Part shown: in pieces, positions 24,411 to 34,391 of the stretch
Layout: each line of letters opens with the position of its first letter
Position numbering within the stretch: position 1 is the first letter of the stretch
Source: Sipunculus nudus
Taxonomy: Eukaryota; Annelida; Sipuncula; Golfingiida; Sipunculidae
Length of the DNA: 64,000 nucleotides
Assembly (NCBI GenBank): GCA_026874595.1
Contig: CM049306.1
Location: forward strand, 37,216,019 to 37,280,018
Reading direction: 5' to 3'
Made by a program: the position numbers and the translations under genes
Notes under the pieces: generated by a model
The model's input: only the letters and a program-made list of their open reading frames with translations
Told to the model about the DNA's origin: nothing
Databases searched by the model: none

Positions 24411-25224
24411 TTTTACAGGCGCTCTTTTTGTTATGTGTCACGGGCGTAACTCCTGTTGTGGCGCTCCTGTCGGGCCGCTTATTACATTCTATGTTTAATC
24501 CGTACTGGTTGAACTCTCGTTGTCAAGTGAGCCTTGGGATTTCACGCCTGGCCGGGGTCACGTGATGAGCCTGGTGTGTAGAGATACACGGCGCTGTTGT
24601 TCTAGAGAATTCCTGAAGCGCGTGTTTACTGTGTTATGCAAGATCTTATAGACTGTTCGAGAAGTGGAAAATTCTCGGCTTGAGGTGTGAAGGTATATAA
24701 AGGGGCTGTGTTTTAGAGCCAGGCAGAGAGAGAGGGCAGAGCAGATTCCAGTGGATGCAGAAGCGTGTGTCGGTTTCTAGGACCTTATCCGACGAATGCG
24801 GCAATTATACATTTTCTACGACTTTCACCTGGATTTTATGCATTTGGACTTCAGTTTACTTTCTGGATTGTTGCAAGAGCTTTACACTGGACTGTCATTC
24901 TCCGAGAGTATACATTTAAAGAACTTATCGTTGTGACGGTGTTGGTATCCAGGTACTGTGCACATTATTTTCTGTGTTATTGTATTGACTTGTTGCTATA
25001 CCGCTGATTTACTGTTTAATTGTATTGATTTAGTGTATTGTATTGTTAGGGTTGTTTTGAGAATAAATTATAGTTATTTGTTAACGAAAAAATCACTGAC
25101 TTCTTTATTCATTCCCCTAGACATTTCACGCTGCCTAGTGTTACAGAATCTGACTTTTTTATCTCCGATACAGAATTTGTGTTCATCACGCATACGTGAT
25201 CTGTTTATATTAGGTTCCGTAACA
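24411..25224 (+). mobile_element. Solo LTR of the Gypsy family, TACC target duplication
   Basis: Starts TTTTACAGGCGCTC (canonical TG altered to TT) and ends TTAGGTTCCGTAACA. TACC occurs on both sides (24407-24410 and 25225-25228), a 4-bp target duplication. It contains a TATA box (TATATAAA, 24694-24701) followed by AGGGGCTGTG, and AATAAA at 25062-25067, giving a U3-R-U5 layout. It closely matches the LTRs of the complete element but lies in the opposite orientation and about 1.55 kb from its left LTR, so the two can pair as an inverted repeat. Confidence 0.92.
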
Positions 25225-25298
25225 TACCTTACATTTAAATACTCCTATATGCCACCGTTTTAGTTGCTGAAGGAGCGCTTAGGCTAAAGAGCATCAGC

Positions 25299-25765
25299 GC
25301 CGCCATTCCGTTCTCTACCTTTTGAAAAAGAAATTATGTGGTTCCTGGCATCCACTGTGTATATATAAATAACCTAAGGGTACTTTGGGTTTATAAAAAG
25401 GTCTTTTATGGTCTTCATTAAGGATGTATGAACTTGTTTTTCAACAACATGTTTGTAAACACGGCAATGTTGACATACGGTAAAACATGTAACATAAGGT
25501 GGTAGGTTGCATATATGTGGAGGCAGAAAGGTCACTTGTTGCAAAACGCCATTTGCAAGGCTCTGGCTTATCTGACTTGCTGCCAGATGCCCTTGTTGAA
25601 TTTGTTTTGATTATTTTGGTAGGCCTCCACATATTATACATGTTGGTAAAACAAAAAAAGCAGACTGTGTTCGGTGATGTCCACATTTTCCTGCCTATTT
25701 TTATAAAAGCTCCAAAGGAGGTGATTTGGCCCCTTCAAGTTTTAGACGTACACATTTTGAATATA
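25299..25765. repeat. Dispersed repeat, copy 1
   Basis: Closely similar to 34392-34830 in the same orientation, beginning around CTACCTTTTGAAAA and including GGTGGTAGGTTGCA, GAAACGCCATTTGCAA-like sequence and CCAGATGCCCTTGTTGAATT. Both copies keep open frames on both strands across the core (for example ERSLVAKRHLQ on the plus strand), with amino-acid as well as base changes between them. No transposon ends or family recognised. Confidence 0.75.
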
Positions 25766-26129
25766 TTATGTTACATGCGAACTGATGCATAGCGGGGTAT
25801 CTGAAGAAGGTACAAAACAACTAGGTAGCAGCTGACCTGTAAACGTCTGTTCTGCTACCAGTGCTATCTGGGGCGCTGGAGAGCTGTTCTGGGCTGGCTG
25901 GAGCATGATGCATTATCTGTAACTACACCGCAGGGTGTTGTATGATCAGGGCCTTGATTTATCAGCCTGTGTATAGTCTCAAAGTTCAAGCAGGAGATAT
26001 CCTATACTTTTTATCATAGCACGTTTCAGACCCATACCAGCCAGACCGTTTGTACTTTTATATGCCACTAAAACTGACATTAACTTAACGCTCCGTAAGC
26101 TTTCTTGAATAAGAACCAAAGCTAACCAG

Positions 26130-26625
26130 ACTATTATTCTACTTTTTCCTACTTTTTTGTCTTAATCCTACTTTTTTTTCAAGATACCTACTCTCCTACC
26201 TACTTTAGTTTTTCGCTTTGTGAAAATTTTATTATAAAAAAATTCAAACTGAGTACAATAATAAAAACTGTTTTTTGATGTTCTCAATCATATGTTTTTT
26301 ATTTCACATGGAGAATGAGAATTGTTTTGTACGTGTATGTATATGGTTTGTGTCCTACATTTTTCCCTAAATTTTAACTGTTTTCCCACCTTTTTCTGTA
26401 CTTTCAATCCTACCTTTAAGTTGTCTTACTTTTTCATAATTTCATTAATTTCCTTAAAAAACAGATATTCAAACTGAGCACCAAAATAAAAATACTTTGT
26501 AAATATGTTCTTATAAGTATTTCTTTTTTATTTCATAGCGAGAGTTTCTGTCCAACTTTTTTCCAACTTTGCCTTCAGTTTTTCTTATTTTGTTCTATTT
26601 TTCCGTATTTCAACCTTATTTCCGC
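26130..26625. repeat. Diverged tandem pair, T-rich
   Basis: Two degenerate copies of about 240 bases, each with CCTAC-CTTT words, then TTCAAACTGAG(T/C)AC-AAATAAAAA, then a TTTTTTATTTCA stretch. Possibly an old duplicated repeat fragment. Confidence 0.4.
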
Positions 26626-26775
26626 CCTTATATTTCAAAAGCGTGTATTTGACAGCCTACAGAAAGCTCTCGCGAACAACCTGAACCTGAAAATTCCATA
26701 TAAATAAGTCACAGAGATTCGCCAATGTTGGTAAACAGAAAAATTATGTAACCTAAATTGGTAAGTTGCATATGC

Positions 26776-27571
26776 TGTTACGGAACCTAATAGAAACAGA
26801 TCACGTATGCGTGATGAACACAAATTCTGTAACGGAGATAAAAAAATCAGATTCTGTAACACTAGGCAGCGTGAAATGTCTAGGGGAATGAATAAAGAAG
26901 TCAGTGTTTTTTTGTTAACAAATAACTATAATTTATTCTTAAAACAACCCTAACAATAAAATACACTAAATCAATACAATTAAACAGTAAAACAGCGGTA
27001 TAGCAACAAGTCAATACAATCACACAGAAAATAAAGTGCACAGTACCTGGAAACCAACACCGTCACAACGATAAGTTCTTTAAATGTATACTCTCGGAGA
27101 ATGACAGTCCAGTGTAAAGCTCTTGCAACAATCCAGAAAGTAAACTGAAGTCCAAATGCATAAAATCCAGGAGAAAGTCGTAGAAAATGTATAATTGCCG
27201 CATTCGTCGGATAAGGTCCTAGAAACCGACACACGCTTCTGCATCCACTGGAATCTGCTCTGCTCTCTCTCTCTCCCTGGCTCTAAAACACAGCCCCTTT
27301 ATATACCTTCACACCTCAAGCCGAGAATTTTCCACTTCTCGAACAGTCTATAAGATCTTGCATAACACGGTAAACACGCATTTCAGGAATTATCGAGAAG
27401 AACATAGCGTTGTGTATCCCCACCCACCAGGATCATCACGTGACCCACGACCAGGCGTGAAAACCCAAGGCTAACATGACAACGAGAGTTCAACCAGCAC
27501 GGATTAAACATAAAGTACAACAACAACACAAGCCACGCCCGTGTCGCACAATAAAAAGAGCACCTGTAACA
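26776..27571 (-). repeat. 3' LTR of the Gypsy element
   Basis: 796 bases with TGTTAC...GTAACA ends. In element orientation it carries the TATATAAAGGGGCTGTG promoter region and an AATAAA signal. It directly follows the polypurine tract. It is very similar to the 5' LTR. Confidence 0.93.
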
Positions 27572-27582
27572 CTCCCCCTCCT
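27572..27582 (-). other. Polypurine tract
   Basis: The minus strand reads AGGAGGGGGAG immediately before the 3' LTR, the expected place and composition for the plus-strand DNA primer in LTR retrotransposon replication. Confidence 0.85.
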
Positions 27583-27589
27583 GTAAGAA

Positions 27590-27622
27590 AAAAAGAAAGT
27601 TTTCACGGAAAACTTTCTTTTT
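27590..27622. other. Perfect 15-bp hairpin beside the polypurine tract
   Basis: AAAAAGAAAGTTTTC (27590-27604) and its exact reverse complement (27608-27622) are separated by only ACG. It lies between the RNase H region and the polypurine tract, so it would be in the element's RNA near the 3' end. Confidence 0.9.
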
Positions 27623-27694
27623 GCGATCGCAATCAGTAAATTTTTACAACATCTCAAAAATCATCTTATTTACAACATTACATTAATATCTTGT

Positions 27695-28170
27695 TTACAA
27701 CATTTTATAAACATCTCGATAAGCAATCAGCAAGTACAATGTCTTTCCCTTTAATGTGTATGATATCAAGATCGTAATCCTGTAAGAACAAACTCCCTCA
27801 AACAATCTTTGATTTTTACACTTCAACTTGTTCATGAACGTTATGGGATTGTGATCACTGAAGACAATGATAGGCCTGACTGATGAAGCAACATAAACTT
27901 CAAAATGTTGCAACGCCAAAATCAAAGCCAAACATTCTTTTTCAATAGCTGAGTAGTTTTTCTGGTTTGTATTAAACTTTCTTGAGAAATAACAAATTGG
28001 ATGATCCATGCCATCATTGCCTTCTTGTAACAACACAGCACCATCAGCAGTATCACTAGCATCTGCAGCTTACTTAAAAGGTAAGGAAAAGTCTGGAGCT
28101 GCTAAAACTGGTGAACTTTGCAGAATTGCTTTTAAATTCTGAAATGCATTTTCACACTGAACATTCCATA
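27695..28170 (-). pseudogene. Gypsy RNase H domain (decayed)
   Basis: The open piece from 28036 to 27695 contains the RNase H signature: CYFSRKF, NYSAIEKECLALILAL, HFEVYV, FSDHNPITFMNKLK and NQRL. Just upstream lies DASDTADGA with the first catalytic Asp region. The frame breaks soon after NQRL, so the usual C-terminal part (ADALSR-type end) is not readable. It degrades the RNA strand of the RNA/DNA hybrid during reverse transcription. It is the last pol domain before the polypurine tract. Confidence 0.85.
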
Positions 28171-29346
28171 CAAACTTTTGTTTCTTCTTTAACTAATTAG
28201 TCAAAGGTTCAACTACAGCAGCAAAATTTGGACAAAACTTCCTGTAGTACCCAACCATACCAAGAAAACGCATTATTTGCTTTTTGTTTTCTGGTCTAGG
28301 AAATGAAGAAATAGCACTTATTTTAGCATCAACAGGTTTTACCTGACCCTGCCCTACAATATGACCCAAAAATGTTACTTGTGCATGACAAAAATCAGAT
28401 TTTACTAAGTTGACGGCCAGACGTGCTTAACTGAGTCTTTCGAAGAGGTCGCGAAGAATTTGCAGATGTTTCTTCCAGGTGTCGCTGTACACGATGAGGT
28501 CATCAATATATGCGTCATAGCCCTGAATGTCCTTGACAACCATATGGATGAGGCGCTAAAACGTGGCTGGCGAGTTTTTCATGCCAAACGGCAATAACAT
28601 TATACTGGTACAGTCCTTGCGGCGTCACAAATGCGGACACTTCTTTCGCTCTGTCAGCGGAACTTGCCACCGGCTCTATCATTACAATCATCGATCCTCG
28701 GAATCGGGAACGTGTCAGTCTTGGTGACAGATTTCAGTTTTCGATAATCTGTGGACATACGGTAACTTCCATCAGGTTTTAGCAGAAGAATACATGGTGA
28801 AATCCAGTTACTGTTACTAGGTTCAATAAAATCATTGTCCAGCAAATATTGAATCTCATCCTGTAGATACTTTTGCTTTTCTGGATTCAGTCTATATGGA
28901 TGTTGCTTGACTGCGCTTGCCTCGCATACATCGACGTCATGGCACAACATGTTAGTTCGCGTTGGAATGTCACTAAACAAATGTTCATAATTCCGCAGCA
29001 GTTTCTTGAGGTCTTGTTGTTCTTGTGCGGTAAGGTGTGACAGTTTGGCATCCAGGTTGTTAAGCACGTCCGAGTTTTTCAATGGTACTCTACCCCACTG
29101 AATGTCTACATCACACTTACAATCAGTATCTACTTTAACTGGGTCAGGGTCAGTTTTTACACAATTTACAGCAGTAACATTTTGTACAACATCTGATGTG
29201 CTATTTCTGTCAAAATATGGTTTCAACATGTTAACATGGCACAGTTGTTTCTTCGTACGCCGATCTGGTGTCAACAGTATGTAATTTAAATCACTGACTT
29301 TCTCGTCAACAATGTAACGACCAAAATACCTAGCTTGCAGAGGTCA
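28171..29346 (-). pseudogene. Gypsy reverse transcriptase (decayed)
   Basis: The frame from 29274 to 28654 has the linker and N-terminal RT: LNPEKQKYLQDEIQYLLDN, FIEPSNSNWISPCILLLKPD and DYRKLKSVTKTDTFPIPRIDD. A break near 28654 shifts the frame. Downstream pieces hold PFGMKNSPAT and the catalytic YIDD (codons 28499-28510). There is a stop at 29344-29346 and further stops in the palm and thumb part. It copies element RNA into DNA in the virus-like particle. Its motifs are Gypsy-like rather than Copia-like (YIDD, PFGMKNSPAT). Confidence 0.88.
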
Positions 29347-30540
29347 GCCAGGGATGGGAATTAAGGCAAGGACCTTTTCACCAGGCTCAAACGTCCTACT
29401 TACAGTGTGCTTGTCATACCCTGTTTTCATTTTACTGTGTGCAGATTTAGATTTGACTTTGCAATCTCACAAGCATTGTGTAGTTTAGTGCGAAAGTCTG
29501 AGACATACTGCAGTAAACTAAGAGAATCAGGATTTTCACACAAGAGTTTTTCTTTCAGCGGTTTCAATGGACCTCGATCGGAGTGTCCAAAAACTTATTC
29601 AAAGGGACTGAAACCCTGGGACTCTTGAAAGGATTCTCTGACAGCAAACAGCAATAGGTGGATTCCTTCATCCCAGTCTTTCTGTGTGTCATAGCAATAA
29701 GTCCTGATCATGTTTTTTAATGTCTGGTGAAAACGCTCGAGGGCGCCCTGACTTTCAGGATGGTATGGTGCAGAGCTGTACTGTTTTATACCTAGCTCGA
29801 GCATAACTTGTTGGAATAAGCCAGACATAAAATTAGACCCTTGGTCAGACTGGACGGATTTTGGTAATCCAAAAGTTGCAAAAAACTTGGTCAGAGCTTT
29901 GACAACAATTTTGGCATTAATTTTGTGTAATGGTATTGCCTCAGGGAACCTGGTAGATGTGCACATAATTGTCAGCAAGTATTCATGTCCAGATTTTGTT
30001 TTGGGCAGTGGTCCAACACAGTCAACAATAATCCTACTGAATGGTTCCTCGAAAGCAGGAATAGGCCTTAGTGGGGCCTTAGGAGGATTCTGATTGGGCT
30101 TGCCTACCACCTGGCATGTATGGCATGATTTACAATATTGTACAACATCTTTCCTGAGGTTTGGCCAATAGAAGTGTGTACCAACTTTCTGATAAGTTTT
30201 ATTTATACCTTAAAGGTCAGACAAAGGAGCCTTATGTGCCATGCTTAGAATTTCATTGCGAAAGCTTTTGGGCATTACTATTTGATGTTTGATGGCCCAC
30301 TCATCATCAGCGCATACATTAGGTGGTCGCCATTTACGCATAATTACTCCAGTTTTGACATAGAAACAAACTGGGTTCTGTGACAGATCATCTTTAGAAA
30401 CTGCCCTGGGAAACAAACATGAAATATTAGGGTCCTTATGCTGTTCCGCGATAAGTTCTGACCTTGAGAATGCTGCATCCTGTACGGACGAGTCGCTAGA
30501 CGAGTCACTAGTGACTCCCAGAGTGTTATTATCTGGACCA
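29347..30540 (-). pseudogene. Gypsy integrase, located upstream of RT (decayed)
   Basis: The N-terminal zinc-binding region is visible as AHKAP, THFYWPNLR and CKSCHTC (CX2C at 30123-30134), interrupted by a stop at about 30210. The core frame 30110-29595 has the catalytic triad in IIVDCVG (Asp at 30021-30023), SDQGS (Asp at 29844-29846) and GALERF (Glu at 29736-29738). Spacing between the last two is exactly 35 residues. After FSPFE a stop at 29595-29597 ends the core frame, and the GPY/F-like end with KKQLCHVNMLKPYF lies in another frame running into RT. It inserts the element's DNA into the genome. Confidence 0.9.
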
Positions 30541-30549
30541 TTATCCTCA

Positions 30550-30803
30550 AACAAGTAGCAATATAAGCAATTTTAAAATTCTTTTGTTAACTCCTTTTTG
30601 TTGATATATATATATGTATGTACTTTGTCAGAAAAACTTGAAACATTTGATTTTAAATCTTGCAATAGTGAAGATGTTCATGTTTTAAACACAAGATTTG
30701 TAATTTTTTTTCTTGTTCCGAGGGATGTCGATGATGAAAAAGAACGTTAAAATAAATATCTAGTAATACTGAGACATCCAAAGAAAAAAAAAAGAAAAAA
30801 AAA
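30550..30803 (+). mobile_element. Poly(A)-tailed retrocopy inside the Gypsy pol region
   Basis: 254 bases flanked by the perfect direct repeat ATTATCCTCA (30540-30549 and 30804-30813). The inserted strand ends in an A-rich tail (30780-30803) with AATAAA at 30751-30756, 24 bases before it. This is the signature of LINE-type retrotransposition of a polyadenylated RNA, here 5'-truncated or short. A short frame ending PRDVDDEKER and a stop precedes the signal, so the source may be an mRNA 3' end. The source gene is unknown. It splits the element between protease and integrase. Confidence 0.8.
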
Positions 30804-30813
30804 ATTATCCTCA

Positions 30814-31250
30814 TGTGTGTTTTTCTTGGCCATAGATCTAGTTACAGCACATGAAGGATACAAACAAGGAATTTCCTGACTTTCCAGATCAGTGTCCTGA
30901 TCAAGTGACGACTTTTCTGTCACTATTGGTACAGGCTGTATTTTATCACCTGCAACATCATTGCCTAGTAGCAACTGAATTCCCTTTAAGGGTAAAGTAG
31001 TTCATGTGCCCACAGTAATATTCCCAGAAATCAAATCTGACTTTAAATGGATACTGTGAAGCGGAACTGAAGTGTGTCTGTCTGAAAACACACCATTAAC
31101 TAGTGCATGTGCACCAGTAAAGGGCCTTATAGAAAATGTCAAAGTGTTTGCTAACATGAGAGGCTGGCCTGAACCAGTGTCCCTCAAAATTTTTAATAGG
31201 GGTAGAATCTGAAAAATCACCTGAAAGCGATACAAAACCATCATGTATGA
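30814..31250 (-). pseudogene. Gypsy aspartic protease (decayed)
   Basis: The catalytic site appears as ILRDTGSGQPLML with DTG at 31173-31181, followed by HALVNGVFSDRHTSVPLHSI and, in another frame, LLLGNDVAGDK at about 30970-30940, a usual C-terminal protease motif. It matures the gag-pol polyprotein. A frame change near 31000 separates the halves. Confidence 0.75.
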
Positions 31251-31700
31251 ATGGCCAAAATAACTTCATTTCAGAGTCAAGAGAGGAATCTACTACCTCA
31301 ACCTCATCAAACAAAAAACTGACATTAACAGTATCAGTCATAAACTCTGTTTCAGAGTCATCTAAGGAATCTACATCCTTTTTATCGTTAAACTCCTCAT
31401 GGGAGTCAACAGAGGAACTTTCCTCAGCAGAAACAAACTTATGTTTCTCATAAGAGGACCTGGCCTCATTTGAAATACTCTCGCAAGAGTCATAAAAGGA
31501 CTTAGCTTTAGAGAATACTCCTCGCAGGAGTCTTGAAAGGACCTAGGCTTATTTATTTCCTCGCAGGAATCAACTGAGGTTTTACCCCGCAAGCTACGAA
31601 TTCTTCTTTGGATTCAGACGGCACTTGGGCCTCCGTAGCATCAAACTCTTTATTTGAGTCAACAAAGGAGTTGTACCCCTTATTTACATGAAAAGAGCCT
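31251..31700 (-). pseudogene. Acidic Ser/Asp/Glu-rich linker between gag and protease
   Basis: The minus strand encodes irregular repeats such as VDSCEEI, QDSCEEY, VDSHEEF and DSSLDSE at roughly 20-residue spacing. This appears to be a repetitive acidic spacer after the gag zinc knuckle, broken by frameshifts. I know no function for it. Confidence 0.5.
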
Positions 31701-31739
31701 GGCTCTTGTGCTATGCTATGCATAGATTTTTAAACAAAC

Positions 31740-32661
31740 CCAGAAGGTTTGCTATTTGGTTTATTCGTAAGTTTCCAGCAGTCAGATATTAGATGACCTT
31801 CCTTCTTGCAGTAATTACAGATTTTCTATGAAAATGACTGGTCTTTGTTGGACTTAGACACATTGGACGTGGACTTAGATGTAGCAATGGACTTTGCTGA
31901 ACTATCAGGACTACTAGTACTGGGTGACTGCGCTGTAAACTTTTTTTTACCATACTGATTTACATTCTTGTTTATGAATGACTGGTTTCATAAGCTAGTT
32001 AAGGACATTTTGTGTGTTAATGAATAATGATCAGCTAATTAAGCAGCAATGTCAAGTGTTTCAGGACTTTTCTCATCAAGAAACGTTTCAACATCTGCTT
32101 AAATTCTTCAAGCAAAATCAACTGGCGCAAATTGTCATAATCTTTCATTACAATTTTAGAACTACACCAGCGATCAAACAACTGCTCTTTTGTCCTAGCA
32201 AATTCAACGTAGGTCTAATTTTTGCGCTTTTCCCAATTTCCGAATTTCTGGCGGTAAGCCTCTGGAACTAACTCATAACCTTTTAGGATTAACCGTTTTA
32301 CCAGGTCATAGTTAGCAGCAGCTTCTACTGAAAGCTCTGTATAAATTTCTTTGGCCTTGCCAGTCAATACACTTTGTAACAGCACAGTCCAATTTCCCTT
32401 AGGCCATTTTAAATTTTTAGCTAAGTCTTTCTAACATCAGTCGTTTTAACTCAATTTCTTTTAATTTTTCTAGTCTGTCTCTTTCTAACCTTTGCTAATA
32501 AGATCTTGCATGATTTTAGCAATTATATCAGGCTTTCTCAAAACTTTTTTCACACTTAGCCCTAAGTGTTGTCCCAAACGCAACAACTGTTCTTTTGACA
32601 ACTGTTCAAGATGATCAGGGTCGGGATCGTCAACAAATGTCTCAGGTTTGAAATCTGCCAT
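31740..32661 (-). pseudogene. Gypsy gag with CCHC zinc knuckle (decayed)
   Basis: The start at 32661 reads MADFKPETFVDDPDPDHLE, then SKEQLLRLGQHLGL, resembling a SAP-like N-terminal gag segment. A later piece contains VLTGKAKEIYTELS and LVPEAYRQKFGNWEKRK. The nucleocapsid knuckle CNYCKKEGHLISDC (C-X2-C-X4-H-X4-C) lies at 31778-31819. Gag forms the virus-like particle and packages the RNA. Stops and frameshifts occur from about 32485 on. Confidence 0.8.
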
Positions 32662-32785
32662 GTTAAGATGTCAAAACAATAACAAAAAACCACTGAGATA
32701 AATCCTGTAAAAAATGTACTGTAAACAATATATAATAAAACAATGTGTTCAGGTCAAGGCCTAATAAATTTGAAAACTTTTAAGC

Positions 32786-32803
32786 ATCCCGGACGAGCCC
32801 CCA
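32786..32803 (-). other. Primer-binding site for tRNA-Pro
   Basis: The minus strand reads TGGGGGCTCGTCCGGGAT six bases inside the 5' LTR. This is the well-known 18-base complement of the tRNA-Pro 3' end, including its CCA. It primes minus-strand DNA synthesis. Confidence 0.9.
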
Positions 32804-32809
32804 ATTTTA

Positions 32810-33604
32810 TGTTACGGAACCTAATATAAACAGATCACGTATGCGTGATGAACACAAATTCTGTAACGGAGATAAAAAAAAATCAGATTCTGTAACACTA
32901 GGCAGCGTGAAATGTCTAGGGGAATGAATAAAGAAGTCAGTGTTTTTTTGTTATCAAATAACTATAATTTATTCTTAAAACAACCCTAACAATACAATAC
33001 ACTTAATCAATACAATTATACAGTAAAACAGCGGTATAGCAACAAGTCAATACAATCACACAGAAAATAATGTGTACACATTACACACCGTCACAACGAT
33101 AAGTTCTTTAAATGTATACTCTCGGAGAATGACAGTCCAGTGTAAAGCTCTTGCAACAATTCGGAAAGTAAACTGAAGTCCAAATGCATAAAATCCAGGA
33201 GAAAGTCGTAGAAAAATGTATATAATTGCCGCATTCGTCGGATAAGGTCCTAGAAACTGACACACGCTTCTGCGTCCGCTGGAATCTGCTCTGCTCTCTC
33301 TCCCTCTGCCTGGCTCCAAAACACAACCCCTTTATATACCTTCACACCTCAAGCCGAGAATTTTCCACTTCTCGAACAGTCTTTCAGATCTTGCACTACA
33401 CAGTAAACACGCATTTCAGGAATTTACGAGAAGAACATAGCCGTGTGTATCCCCACACACCAGGGTCATCACGTGACCCACGACCAGGCATGAAAACCCA
33501 AGGCTAACATGCCAACGAGAGTTCAACCGGCACGGAATACACATTAAGTGCAACAACAACACGAGCCACGCCCGTGTCACACAATAAAAAGAGCATCTGT
33601 AACA
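32810..33604 (-). repeat. 5' LTR of the Gypsy element
   Basis: 795 bases, TGTTAC...GTAACA ends. It differs from the 3' LTR by scattered substitutions and one replaced segment, where this copy has the 14-base palindrome AATGTGTACACATT at 33069-33082. Confidence 0.93.
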
Positions 33605-34391
33605 ATGTGCAGAAAATGAAAGGTCGCTATATGCAAAAGGCTCCATGGATATCGCTACATTTTCTTCTTGAATGTTTTTGGATCATTTTGACGGATCCAT
33701 CATTCTCGATTACCAGTTACGGAATGTTATCAGAATCCTGTTCAAACTTTGATTTGAGGTACTTTAACGCAGACAAAAAATCCAAGCAAAGAGAAATATG
33801 TGTCGCAATTCACCAAATCCATGGCTGCATTACAGGTCAGCTCCTGTTGGCTCGAATAATATCAGACATGTGCATGTTGCACGCAGCCAAAGCTTTGACC
33901 GCGTTTGAAAGTTTGCAATAAGGTTTCCTCTAAGACAAGTACAGTGAACGAGGACGGGCTGGGGAAAACAAATTGCTATATCCCACAAAGGAAAAAATAG
34001 AATAAAAACAAAGATATATTACAGTGAACTAAATTACCTTCACATTTTAATACATAGGATTTTGTCTTAGGTATTACCGTTACCCTGCACAAAATTCATC
34101 AAATCCGTTTAGAATTATAAGGATAAAGTTTCTAAAGAATCTAACTATCTTTCCAACTCTTGCAAAAGTATGTTACCTCACGGCCGTGGGAAAACAAGGG
34201 GTTAAACGTTACGTGCGTGCGGGCAAAGGTACGTTTGTCAATGGATGTGGTTTAACCTATCCCTAAACCTATTTTCAAAATAATTTGAAATTGCACACTT
34301 TTTGAGACAGAATGTGAACAGGACGGAATGTGTAATGGTTTGTTAAATATTTAAATAGTTTCATCAGGAGGGAAGATGCCTTTACTTAAAG
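33605..34391. other. Right flank of the Gypsy element
   Basis: The first 40 or so bases continue the interrupted dispersed repeat. The rest is unrecognised and has no supported gene. Confidence 0.4.

Larger units (their letters stand above)
26776..33604 (-). mobile_element. Complete but decayed Ty3/Gypsy LTR retrotransposon, Gmr1-like order
   Basis: A 6.8-kb minus-strand element with 5' LTR 32810-33604, tRNA-Pro primer-binding site 32786-32803, gag, protease, integrase, reverse transcriptase, RNase H, polypurine tract 27572-27582 and 3' LTR 26776-27571. RT and integrase motifs are Gypsy-type, but integrase lies between protease and RT. This is the arrangement known for Gmr1-like Ty3/Gypsy elements and otherwise for Copia. 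No envelope frame is seen. Coding regions have several frameshifts and stops plus a 254-base retrocopy insertion, so this copy is not autonomous. The LTRs are nearly identical apart from a small replaced segment, so insertion is not ancient. Flanks ATGC (26772-26775) and ATGT (33605-33608) may be a mutated 4-bp target duplication. Confidence 0.93.

Noticed and set aside
26776-33604. Copia element
   Set aside because: Domain order looks Copia-like, but RT (YIDD, PFGMKNSPAT), the integrase core and the GPY/F-like linker are Gypsy-type.
26776-33604. Endogenous retrovirus with envelope
   Set aside because: No frame with signal peptide and membrane anchor lies between RNase H and the 3' LTR; only a hairpin and the polypurine tract are there.
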